Assembly: GCA_037974335.1 (NCBI GenBank)
Contig: CM075760.1
Span: forward strand, 60,456,515-60,520,514
Origin: Prionace glauca
Lineage: Eukaryota > Chordata > Chondrichthyes > Carcharhiniformes > Carcharhinidae
Direction of reading: 5' to 3'
DNA: 64,000 bases
Position numbers and translations under genes: made by a program. Each line of letters opens with the position of its first letter. The first letter of the stretch is position 1. The notes beneath the pieces were generated by a model. That model made no database searches. It was not told the origin of the DNA and saw nothing but the letters and a program-made list of their open reading frames with translations. Shown here in pieces: positions 11,431-22,067 of this stretch.

Positions 11431-12953
11431 CAGTGCAAAAAAGTAAAAAATAATCATGTAACACAGACTATTATAAAGAACAGTCAGTGCATATTCCGAA
11501 ATAAACATTCTTGACAGAGCCAATGAGTCATTTAGCAATTATCAGGAATGATTGAGGAGATAAATATGTCCGACAGATTAAGCTTTTAAATGTCTTCAAT
11601 AAATTAAGATTTAACAGACTTGAGTAATCTCAGAGCTTGTGGAGCTAGAGGACAAGCAGCAGAATGGATAGAAACTGATTACAAACACAGGGAGCCAGAG
11701 ATAAAAGGATTTTCCTTGATTGTTGGATTGTGGGAAATGGTCTTCCACAAGGATAGCGCTGGGATCACTGTCCTTCACCATTTACATTAACAATATGGAA
11801 TCGGAAATCAAAATAACAATTTCAAAATTTACTAAACTTCCAAAACTGAAAATGAGAATGACCAGAGTGGAAGAATGCAACTAAACACAATAACACATTA
11901 ACAATAAATTATAGACTTGCAAATTGGTTATCCTAATTAGAAATTAATGTCACCACAGCTGAGTGTCAGGTTCTGCAGTCCGATCAGAACAATATACCAA
12001 TCACTCTATAGAAATCAAGTGTCTGAATGCTTTCTTGGAGCGTAGGGGTTCAGGTGGTCAGATTGACAAAGTGCTTGAAACAACAACACCGTTTAGACAG
12101 ACGCATAACAACATGGAAGAATGGAGTTCATTTGTAATCTAATAGAAATGTGAACAAATCGCAACATTTTTGAAATACAAATCACAGAAAAATGCACCTT
12201 TGTTATTGGGTAGTTCAATTATCAGGAACTAGCTGACATCTGTTTCTTTTCAATACACAACTTGGCTATGCAGACATTTCACATCGCGCACTGACCACCA
12301 AACATCATTAAAACAAATCAATCTCTTCCTATTTCCAAGCTATTCCAAAGATTAAAGACTGGAACAGGTCCATGGAATGGATATCTCACTGCTCCAATAA
12401 ATGTATATCTAATTGAAGTTGAACCAACTTATTTTATTCCAGTATTTTTTTTTGCCAAACAAAATACAATTCTACACAGATAGATAGTGCCAAGAATAGA
12501 TCAATACTTAAATCAGATATTCCACTCTGGTGTAGTAAAAACACATGAGTGCAATTCTACATTGACAAATAGATCATGCAATGCTTGTTAACTTGTGCCT
12601 GATATTCCACTCTGGTTATTGATCCACAGTCAAAGGTTAATTCTATTCTCACTCCCACCAAACGGTCTCTGGTCACTAGAGACAAATCTGACAATACACA
12701 AGATTCCACTAAACACAATAACTTCATTAATCACTGAGACTATAAATTACATGCAGCGTTTTGTCAGTGGATGGAAAAGGATTAAAACCACAAAGATATT
12801 TCAAGTCATTTGATTTAAGTAAATTATATTATTTGCCCTGTGCCTGTCCATCAGTGACAATGAGATAAACATGGAATATTTCCAGTCAAAGTTTAAAATC
12901 AGAAAGCGGCTCACACACAGATTTACACAACCTCAGTTGTTAGAGTCACTTAC
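11431..12953. other. Receptor intron sequence, nothing recognised
   Basis: AT-rich DNA without exons or recognisable repeats. If the exon at 12954-13020 belongs to the receptor at 1932-2833, everything between them, including the LINE fragments, is one 10-kb intron. Confidence 0.45.
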
Positions 12954-13020
12954 CAGGAACTCCAATAATGGCGATGATTGGGTAGAATATTTTCTCAACC
13001 ACTTCAAATGAAACCAGCAT
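12954..13020 (-). CDS. Putative first coding exon of a GPR139-like receptor
   Basis: On the minus strand an ATG at 13020 opens the reading M-L-V-S-F-E-V-V-E-K-I-F-Y-P-I-I-A-I-I-G-V-P plus one base, ending at a consensus donor (CCTG then GTAAGT). This is the N-terminus and first half of TM1 of the GPR139-like family, whose first coding exon is known to end at the same point (before the conserved TM1 Asn). The phase (one base left over) fits the two bases that precede N-L-L-G in the exon ending at 2833, and joining would give G-V-P-V-N-L-L-G. The exon is far too short to stand out by length; the evidence is motif, splice site and phase together. Whether it serves the exon at 1932-2833 or a gene outside the window cannot be proven from sequence alone. 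Confidence 0.7.
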
Positions 13021-13854
13021 TTTCAGTGTGAGGTGATGAGCCCCTTTTTGTTGCTGACAGTCTCTCTGTTTTAAACTCGGAGATTATATATTCCCAAAGT
13101 CTTTAATTTACACACTGTGGAATCACCGCAGGGACATTGATGTAGCAACATGTTTTTTTTGTATCAGATGACAATATTGAGTTCAGTGATGGGGAAAATA
13201 TATACTTTTAGATGGAGTTGTTTCTTACCAAATACTGGATAATGTCGCTCACATTTATCAGCTAATAACAAGTGGAAATACGCAGTCCATTCAAAAACCA
13301 TCAGTCCCAGCACCAGATCTCAGATTATTTCAATGATATCTGTCACTGGACTGTCACATTTCAGTAACTGAGTTCCAATTATTATCGTGTCTGTGTGTGT
13401 GATATTTACATGTGGACATTCAGTTGTTTTTTTTCTCGATTAACATAAATTGCAAAATTCTGTTAATCAATATCCTGGAACTATTTAACCTGCAAGGAAA
13501 ATTATTTTTCCCCCTGAATGTAATGAATATCCTCAAACTGAGAAAATGGAGAGAGCATTTGGAAACAATGGGAAGGTTCAGAATATTCAGACTCTGATAC
13601 ACACACATCATCTCTTAGAGCAGAAAATATGCAGATTTAACTGTGACAAGTAATGCACGGGCACCAATTGATACTGCACCCCCCCCCTCCCCCCACCATC
13701 TGATACATAACTTTATACTGGGAGAGAAATGTCTTGAGACGCTGAGAGACAGAAAGAAAAAGAGAGGCAGGGGGAGGGCGGGAGGAGAGATATACAGAGA
13801 GAGAGAGAGACATGACCTGTGAATGTGGAAGAGATTATGGGGAAGTAGATATTA
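13021..13854. other. Intergenic, simple repeats only
   Basis: It holds a C-run near 13680 and GA-rich sequence at 13740-13815. No exon is recognised; open frames at 13412-13611 are short and AT-rich. Confidence 0.5.
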
Positions 13855-16160
13855 GAACAAAGAATAAAGAAAATTACAGCACAGGAACAGGCCCTTTAGC
13901 CCTCCAAGCCTGCACTGACCATGCTGCCTGACTCAACGACAACTCCATACACTTCCGGGGATCATATCCCTCCATTCCCATCTCATTCATGTCCTTGCCA
14001 AGACGCCCCTTAAATATCACTACCGTATCCGCTCCCACTACCTCCCTCAGCAACGAGTTCCAGGCACCCACCACCCTCTGTGTACACAATATGCTTCGTA
14101 TAACTCTTTTTAAACTTGCCCCTCGCACTTTAAACCTATGCCACCTAGTAATTGACACTTCAACCCTGGAAAAATAGCTTCTGACTATCCACTCTGACCA
14201 TGCCTCTCATAATCATGTGGACTCCTATCAGGTGTCCCCTGAACCTCCGTCACTCCAGTGAGAACAAAGCAAGTGTCTCCAACCTCTTCTCATACCTAAT
14301 GCCCTCCATACCAGGCAACATCCTGGTAAATCTTTTTTTGTACCCTCTCCGAAGCCTCCACAGTCGTCTGGCGACCAGAATTGAACCTTATATTCCAAGT
14401 GCGGCCTAACTAAGTTTCTATTAAACTGCAATATGACTTTCCAATTTTAAAATTCAATACCACGGCTGAGGAAGGCAAGCATGCCGTTTGCCTTCTTGAC
14501 TACCTTCTCCAACGCAACGAGCCGTGTATCTGTACACCCACATCTCTCTGGTTAAAACTTCTGTCTTTTACTGTGCATTTCCTATCTGTTTTAGACCTTC
14601 CAAAATGCATTACGTCACATTTGTCCCGATTAAACTCCATCTGCCATCACTCCATCCAAGTCTCCAACTGATCTATATCCTACTGTATCTCCTGATGGCC
14701 CTCATTGCTATCCACAAATCTACCAACCTTTGTATTGTCTGCAAACTTACTAATAAATTCGGTTACATTTTCTTCCAAATCATATCAAATCCCAGCACTG
14801 ACCCCTGAGGAGCACCACTTGTCACAGCTGTCCATTCAGAAACACACTGCCATGCTTTGTTTTTTTTTGACTGAGTTGGTTTTATATCCACCTTGCCAGC
14901 TTGCCTCTGATCCCATCCAACTTCACCTTCTGCACCAGTCTGCTATGACGGATCTTGTCAAAGGCCTTACTGAAGTCCATGTAAACAACAAGCACTGTCC
15001 TACCCTCATCAATCATCTTAGTCATTTCCTCGTAAAACTCAATCAAGTACTTGAGGCACGAACTTCCCTTCACAAAATCATGTTGCCTCTCACTAATACA
15101 TCCACTTATTTCCAAGTGAGAATAAAGCCTGTCTTGAAGAATCCCCTCCAATAAAGTCCCTACCACTGGTGTAAGATTCACCGGTCTGTAATTACCTGGA
15201 TTATTCTTGGTACCATTTTTAAATAAAGAAACAATGTGGGCTATTCTCCAATCCACTGGGACCTCCCCTGTAGCCATTGTGGATACAAAGATTTCTCTGA
15301 AGGCCCCAGCATCCACCAAGTCCTTCACTTTGTTGAATACTGATGCAAAGTACTCATTTAATACATTGCCCATTTCGCCTGGCATAGATTCCCGCCTTGT
15401 CTCTGAGTCCGGCAACCCTCTCCTTGGCTACCCTCTTGCTATATATATTTACTTAATCCTGCTGGCCAATGTTTTTCCATGTCCCCTTCTGGCCCTCCTT
15501 CCTCCTTGTTTAAGTTTCTTTCTTCCTTCCTTGTGTTCCAGACTTGCTTCGTGCATTCCCAACCTCCTAGTTTTGACAAATGCTTCTCTTTTCTCTTTGA
15601 TGAGGCTCACAATGTCTTTCGTTATCCAAGGTTCCCAAAACGTGTCATACTTATCCTTTATCCTTATAGGAACGTGCTGGTCCTGAACCCCTATCAACAT
15701 ACACTTGAAAGTCATCCAGATGTCAGATGTTGATTTGCCCTCAAACAAATACCACCCCCCCCATATCTATATTCATCTATTCCTGCATTGTATTGTTGTA
15801 ATTAGTCTTCCCCCAGTTTAGCACCTTAACTTGAAGACTATACTTTATCCATCAATACTTTAAAGATGACTGAATTATGGTCACTGATCCCGAACTGGTC
15901 CCCTACTGAATCACCAACCACTTGGCTGGCTTCGTTCCCCAACACCAGGTACAGTTCAGCCCCTCCCCTAGTTGGACTATGTACATGCTGTTTCAGGAAG
16001 CCCTCCTGAATGTTCCTTACAAACTGTCCATCCACCCCACCACTAACGCTAAGTGAGTCCCAGTCAACATAGGGAAAGATAAAATCAGTTCCCCTGACAA
16101 CTGAGGTGTCCCTGTCAATACGGAGTGCCTCCTGCCAATTAAAAGTACCCCCTGTCAATT
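13855..16160 (-). repeat. Degraded CR1-type LINE, about 2.3 kb
   Basis: The 3' end is at the left (ACAAAGAATAAAGAAAATTA) and the 5' side at the right. Minus-strand pieces in order from 16158 downwards show the endonuclease end (S-D-H-N-S-V-I-F), a linker region (PWITKDIVSLIKEKREAFVK), and reverse transcriptase with DWRIAHIVSLFKNGTKNNPG, NYRPVNLTPVVG and YMDFSKAFDKIRHSRLVQKV, then C-terminal pieces. Several frame breaks separate at least five open segments, so it is inactive and older than the copy at 22068-25178. The 20-bp minisatellite starts exactly at its right end. Confidence 0.92.
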
Positions 16161-18776
16161 CGGACTGCCCCTTTCAATTAGGGAAGCCCTTGTAAATTAG
16201 GAGTGCCCTCTGTCAATTTGGAGTATCCCGATCAATTAGGAATGTCCCAGTCATATATTCGTGTCCCTGTCAATTAGGAGTGACCCTTGTACATTAAGAA
16301 TGTTCCTGTCATATATTAGTGTCCCTGTCAATTAGGAGTGACCCCTGTCAATTAGGAGCGCACCCTGCCAATTAGGATTGTTCCCTGTCTATTAGGAGTA
16401 TTCCTGTCAATTAGGAGTGCCCGCTGTCAATTAGTAGTGTCCCCTCTCAATTAGCAGTTCCCCTTAAAATTAGGAGTGCCCCCTGCCAATGAGGAGTGTC
16501 CCCTGTCGATTAGGAGTTCCTCTCTCAATGAAGAGTGTCCCTATCAATTAGGAGTTTTCCTGTCAATTTAGGAGTGCCCCTGTCAATTCGAAGAGCACCG
16601 TGTCAATTAGGATTGTCCCCTGTCAATTAGCAGTTTCCCTATCAATTAGGAGTGTTTCTGTCAATTAGGATTGTCCCCTGTCAATCAGGAGTGTCACCTG
16701 TCAATGAGGAGTATCCACTCTCAATTAGCAGTTTCCCTGTCAAATAGGATTGTGCCTGCCGATTAAGAGTGTTCCTGTCAATTAGGATTTCCCCCTGTCA
16801 ACATAGGAGGGTCCCTGTCAATTAGAAGCACACCCTGTCAATTAGGATTGTGCCCTGTCAATTAGGAGTGTCCCCTCTCAATTAGGAGCGCCTCCTGTCA
16901 ATTAGGATTGTCCCCTGTCAATTAGGAGCGTTCCTAACTATTAGGAATGTCTCCCGTCAATTAAGAGTGTCCTCCTGTCAATTAGGAGTTCCCGTCTCAG
17001 TTAGGAGTGTTTCATTCAATTAGGAGTTTTCCTATCAATTAGGGTTGTCCCCTGTCAATGAGGAGTGCCCCCTCTCAATTAGCAGTTCCCCTGACAATTG
17101 GGAGTGTCCCAGTCAATTAAGAGAACACCCGCCCCCGTCAATTCGGACTGCCCATTTCAATTAGGAAAGCCCTTGTAAATTAGGAGTGCCCCGTGTCAAT
17201 TAGCAGTTTCCCTGTCAATTAGGAGTATCATCAATTAAGAGTGGCCCTGTCAATTATTAGTGTCCCTGTCAATTAGGAGTAACCTCTCTCAATTAGGAGT
17301 GTCTGTCAATTAGGAGTGTCCCCCTGTCAATTAGGAGTGTCTGTCAATTAGGAGTGTCCCCCTGTCAATTAGGAGTGTCCTTGTCAATTAGGAGTAACCC
17401 CTCTCAATTAGGAGTGTCTCTGTCAATTAGCAGTGACCCCTGTCAATTAGGAGTGCCCTCTGTGAATTAGGAGTAACCCCTCTCAATTAGGAGTGTCTCT
17501 ATCAATTCGGAGTTTTCCTGTCAATTTAGGAGCGCACCTCTCAATTAGAAGAACACCGTCTCAGTTAGGATAGTCCCGTGTCAGTTAGGAGAGTCCACTG
17601 TCAATTAGGATTGTCCCCTGTCACTTAGGATTGTCCCCTGTCAATTAGGAGTGTCCCTGCTAATTAGGAGTGTTTCCTGTCAATTCGGATTGTTCCTTTC
17701 AATTAGGAAAGTCCTCTTAAATTATAAGCGTTCCTGTGAATTAGCAGTTTCCCTGCCAATTTGGAGTATCCCTTTCAATTTAGGATTGCCCCTGTCAATT
17801 AGGAGCAAAGGACATTAGGATTGTCCCCTGACAATTAGGATTGTCCCCTCTAAATTAGGAGTGTTCCTGTGAATTAGGATTGCCCCCTGTCAATTAGGAA
17901 CGTTCCTGTCAATTAGGAGTGTCCTCCCTGTCAATTAGGAGTTTCCCCCTGTCAATTAGGATTGTCCCCTGTCAGTTAGGAGTGTTCCGGTCAATTAGGA
18001 GTGTCCCCTGTCAATTAGGAGTGTCCCTGTCAATTTGGCGTGCCCCCTGTCAATTAGGAGTGTCCACTGTTTATTAGGAGTGCCCCTATCAATTAGGAGT
18101 GTCCCTATCAATTAGGAGTGTCCCCCTGTCAATTAGGAGTGTCCCTATCAATTAGGAGTGTCCTCCTGTCAATTAGGAGTGCCCCCTGTCAATTAGGAGT
18201 GCCCACTGTCAATTAGGAGTGCCCCCTGTCAATTAGGAGTGTACCCCCTGTCAATTAAAATTGTCATCTGTCAGTTAGGAGTGTTCCTGTCAAGTTGGCA
18301 TACTCCCTGTCAATTAGGAGTGTCCACTGTTTTTTAGGATTGCCCCTGTCAATTAGGAGTATTCCCTGTCAATTAGGAGTGTTCCCTGTCAATAAGGAGT
18401 GTCCCTGTCAATTAGGAGTGTTCCCTGCCAATTTGGAATGTCCCTGTCAATTAGAAGTGTCCCCCTGTCAATTAGGAGTGTGCCCTGTCAATTAGGAGTG
18501 TCCCCCCGTCCATTAGGAGTGTCCCCTGTCAATTAGGAGTGCCCCATATCAATTAGGACTGTCCCTGTCAATTAGGAGTGTCTCTGTCAAGTAGGACTGT
18601 CCCTGTCAATTTGGCGTGCCCCCTGTCAATTAGGAGTGGCCGTTGTTCATTAGGAGTGTCCCAATCAATTAGGAGTGTCCCCTGCCAATTAAGAATGTCC
18701 CCTGTCAATTAGGAGTGTCCCCCTGTCAATTAGAAGCGTTCCTGTCAATTTTGAGTGCCCACCTGTCAATTCATGA
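16161..18776. repeat. 2.6-kb minisatellite with a 20-bp unit
   Basis: The unit is close to CTGTCAATTAGGAGTGTCCC, repeated about 130 times with variants (GTGCCC, ATTGTCC, occasional 19- to 22-bp units). There are no unique spacers between units, which excludes a CRISPR array. Homogeneity is higher toward 17900-18700 and lower on the left, as expected if copies are turned over more at one end. No coding function. Confidence 0.97.
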
Positions 18777-19250
18777 TTGCCTTTAGTAAACTGGTGGTAA
18801 GCTACCTTCCTGAATTGTTGCAGACCCTATGGTGTAGATACCCATACGGTCCTGTTACACAGGGAGTTCTAGGATCTCGGTCCCGTGACAGTGATGGAAG
18901 GATGATACATTTCTACATCAGGTATATGACTGACTTGGAGGGGAATTTATAGGTGGTATTCCCTGGTAACTGTTACCCCTGTCCTTGCAGATGGCAACCC
19001 ACCGTGTGGCTGCCTAAGGAGCCTTGGTGAGGTTCGGAAGTGAAACTTGTAGATGGTACATAATGATGCTCTGTGTGGTGGAGGGAGTAGGCATTTGGAA
19101 ATGTTATTCCTGTCAAGCCGGCTGCTTTGGCCTGAATGGGATGAAGATTTTTGAATGTTGTTTGAGCTGTACTTATTCAAGTAAGTGGAGACAACTCTTT
19201 TTGTCTCCTAACATGTGTCGTGCAGCTGGCGCACAGGTTTGGGGGGGTTA
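18777..19250 (+). repeat. Interspersed repeat of about 470 bp
   Basis: It matches, in order, copies at 30480-30670 and 40330-40760: the start (TAAACTGGTGGTAAGCTACC), the middle (GACTTGGAGGGGAATTTATA), and the end (GAGCCTTGGTGAGGTTCGG, GGTGGAGGGAGTAGGC). It is a widespread shark repeat whose class I cannot name. Short open frames in it are meaningless. Confidence 0.75.
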
Positions 19251-19539
19251 GGAGGCGGGTTACTCACAGCAGGCTGAGCTGATATTCCAGCTGGAGCATG
19301 TATATACCCAGCTAACACAGCGATTAGCCAATGGTAACCTCGAAGATGTTGTTAGTTGTTGATTCAGTGTTGCAATATCATTGAGTGACAAGGGGCAACG
19401 GTCAGATTCCCCCTTTTTGGAGGTGATCATCGCCTGACGCCAATATTACCAATAATTGTCCACTCACAAAAATAAATAGTAAAAATTCACATAAGTAAAT
19501 AAATAAAAAATAAATAAATCCTCAAAAATAAATAATAGT
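19251..19539. other. Spacer, partly AT-rich
   Basis: Short unassigned DNA that ends in an AATAAATAAATA-like run just before a LINE copy. Confidence 0.4.
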
Positions 19540-20105
19540 GGGAGGGATTACTATTTAAAGGGCGAAAAGCTGCAGCATGCTACGGAGCAGAGGAACCAGG
19601 GGGTTCTTGTGCATGAGTCGCAAAAACCCAGTCTGCAGGTGCAGCAGGTGGTCAGGAAGGCAAATGGGATGTTGGCCTTCATAGCGAGGGGGATAGAATA
19701 TAAAAGAAGGGGGGTCTTGCTGCAATTGTATAGGGTACTGGTGAGGCCACAGCTGGAGTACTGTGTGCAGTTTTGGTCGCCGCACTTGTGCAAGGATATT
19801 TTGGCCTTGGAGGGAGTGCAGAGGAGGTTCACTAGGCTGATACCAGAGATGAGGGGGTTGGACTATGAAGAGAGGCTGAATAGACTGGGTTTGTACTCAT
19901 TGGAGTTTAGAAGGATGAGGGGGGATCTTACAGAGACGTATGAGATAATGAAGGGGATGGATAGGGGAGAAGTAGAGAGATTCTTCCCGCTCAAAAAGGA
20001 CAGCAGGACTAGAGGGCACAGCCTTAAGATAAAGAGGGGGGCGGCAGTTTAGAATGGAGTTGAGGAAGAACTTCTTCACTCAAAGGGTGGTGAATCTCTG
20101 GAATT
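19540..20105 (+). repeat. CR1-type LINE fragment, young subfamily, truncated at both ends
   Basis: Encodes VHESQKPSLQVQQVVRKANG, RPQLEYCVQFWSPHL and FFPLKKDSRTRGHSLKIKRG, and breaks off at TGAATCTCTGGAATT without the 3' end or tail. Closely related to the copy at 22068-25178. Confidence 0.92.
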
Positions 20106-20119
20106 AAATTGAATTAAAT

Positions 20120-21610
20120 TGAGATTAAATCCGACCATGGCAGCTGGTGGAATTTGAATTCAATCAATAAATCTTGATTCATACTGATAGCGACGAGATA
20201 ACCCTCTGATTCCCCAATGAAGGACATCTGCCATCCCTACTTGGCCTCAGCAAGGTGTATCTCAAGATGGACCGCCATATATATAACTGGGCAATACCAC
20301 ACCACTCAGCTGAAAAGGAATTAAATACCGGAAATAAATGTTGTTCTTTCCAGGGACCCCCACGTCCCGTGGAAGAATAAAGTGAAATAAAACACCAGCC
20401 TACATATTTATGCAGTATAAGACATATCACCTCTCTGAATCAACTCTCACAATCTGCCTGTATTTATTTCTATCCATCCATCACAGTGTATTGTTGGGTT
20501 GGAGAGATCATCATTGTTACTAACAAGGTGCCAGAGAATCTGGGTAGCTTTTTTTTCCAATGAAATGGGAAGCATTTATGTAGGTTTACAGCTTTAAAAA
20601 ATAATAATTAAGTTGCCTCGAGTTTTTGCTGGGCAGATTTGTTTATAAATAGGCTCTATTGACAATGCTAAGAGTTTGAAGTTGGCTTGCAGCCAACTGT
20701 TCAGTACTGAGGAAACAGATCTTTGACTTACTGAACAAACACCGTCAGATGCTTCCTGTAAATATCTTGGGGTAGTTGGCAGCAGGTTGGACTGCTGCCA
20801 AATACTGCGTGGGACAGATTAGCGCGAATATGTAAGGATTAAATGGGACTTATCCAGTTATACAATAAATGCTTGATTCCCATAATAAAGACAGGTTTTT
20901 AAATGATATTCATTCCAAGCAAATATTTTAAAGGGCTGCACTGTGATTAAACAGTATGGGGAACGAGGAAATTGGCCAGATGCTATTTCGTTTGTCTATC
21001 TTCCAAATAAATGTCCTTCCAACAATTAAAGTTACTTTGTGAGTAACTTCATGACGTGGAAGAAAGAGATTTTGACCTCCCCACCCCCAAAGTCCAATGA
21101 GATCAGTGCAATGGCCCCAAAATGAAAATAATTAAAAGTAAAATAAAATCATACAATTGTCTTGAAAAGCGCGGATTCCTGGAATACTCTAAGTGTTCTG
21201 CACCTCTTTAAAAAGACAACCTCTCTTATCCCTGATCAGCACCATGTTCTGTTGTCCAGCACAATCTGATTTCGATTATTTAACAGTCGCTCTCATAGCT
21301 GCCAATGAGTGAAGAAACGGCCTGGTTTAGTGGAAGACAAAACATTTATTGTTGTGATATTGTGCAATATGCCACAAAGTCCTAATATCCTCAGTTCCCA
21401 CTACCAGTGAATGTTCTACAGCCGGTGGCCAATAAAATGAGCAGCAATGATTTGGATGTTGACAAAGAGCTTTCCTGATCACCGTGTCCATTCGGATTCT
21501 ATAAATTCTCTGTCAAAGGTTGATGTCGATGTCATGTTTCCCTGTCAATTCAATTAATTATAAGTCAACCAGTTTTCTTTCAGTGTTAATTTTCACAGGG
21601 TAAAAGAGCC
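20120..21610 (+). repeat. Duplicated IgH 5'-flanking block, upstream copy
   Basis: After an initial SINE-derived part, unique-looking DNA here matches 32165-33655 in the same order and orientation. Matched anchors include GCAGATTTGTTTATAAATAG (20633 against 32710), AGTTGGCTTGCAGCCAAC against AGTTGGCTTGTAGCCAAG, CTCATAGCTGCCAATGAGTG in both, and ACAGCCGGTGGCCAATA in both. Spacing between anchors is preserved. The matched sequence at 32-33.7 kb lies directly upstream of the working VH, and this copy lies upstream of a VH relic, so it marks duplication of a cluster's 5' part. Confidence 0.88.
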
Positions 21611-21639
21611 GTTGGGGAAATCTAACGTGTAATATTGCA

Positions 21640-21985
21640 TCACATGAGGATTGTCCTTTTTGAATTAATTTGTGGATGTCACAGTGGCATATATGTTTGG
21701 GCTTCTGCCTCAAAGCACCAGGATACCCGGGTTCAACTCCCAGTTTGGGTCTGTCTGTGTGGAGTCTGCATATTCTCCAATTGCCTGCTCATTTACTCAC
21801 ATTGTTCAAGGATATGCCGCTTAGGTTGATCCACGATGATGAATTGTCCAATCGTGTCAAGAGAATTAGCAGGGAATATAAGTGGGGTGATGGGGATAGA
21901 CTTGGATGGGAATGTTGTGGGTTTGGGCCTGATAGGCCAAAAGGCCTTCTTCTGCTCTGTAATGATTCTATGACATGGGCACCTT
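21640..21985 (+). repeat. tRNA-derived SINE
   Basis: It has a tRNA-like head with a B-box-like word (CCGGGTTCAACTCCC), then GTCTGTGTGGAGTCTGCATA and a 3' part ending GATAGGCCAAAAGGCC and TCTGTAATGATTCTATGA. This is the general layout of elasmobranch tRNA SINEs sharing a LINE-like 3' end. Diverged. Confidence 0.8.
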
Positions 21986-22067
21986 TGGTTGATCAGAGTT
22001 TATTGCCTACTTCTTGTCCGAGGGCAGTGAGAGCCAATCACATTGCTGTGGTTCTTGGATCACACAT

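Noticed and set aside
16161-18776. Could the regular 20-bp repeat be a CRISPR array?
   Set aside because: Units are directly adjacent with no unique spacers, there are no cas genes, and the context is vertebrate.
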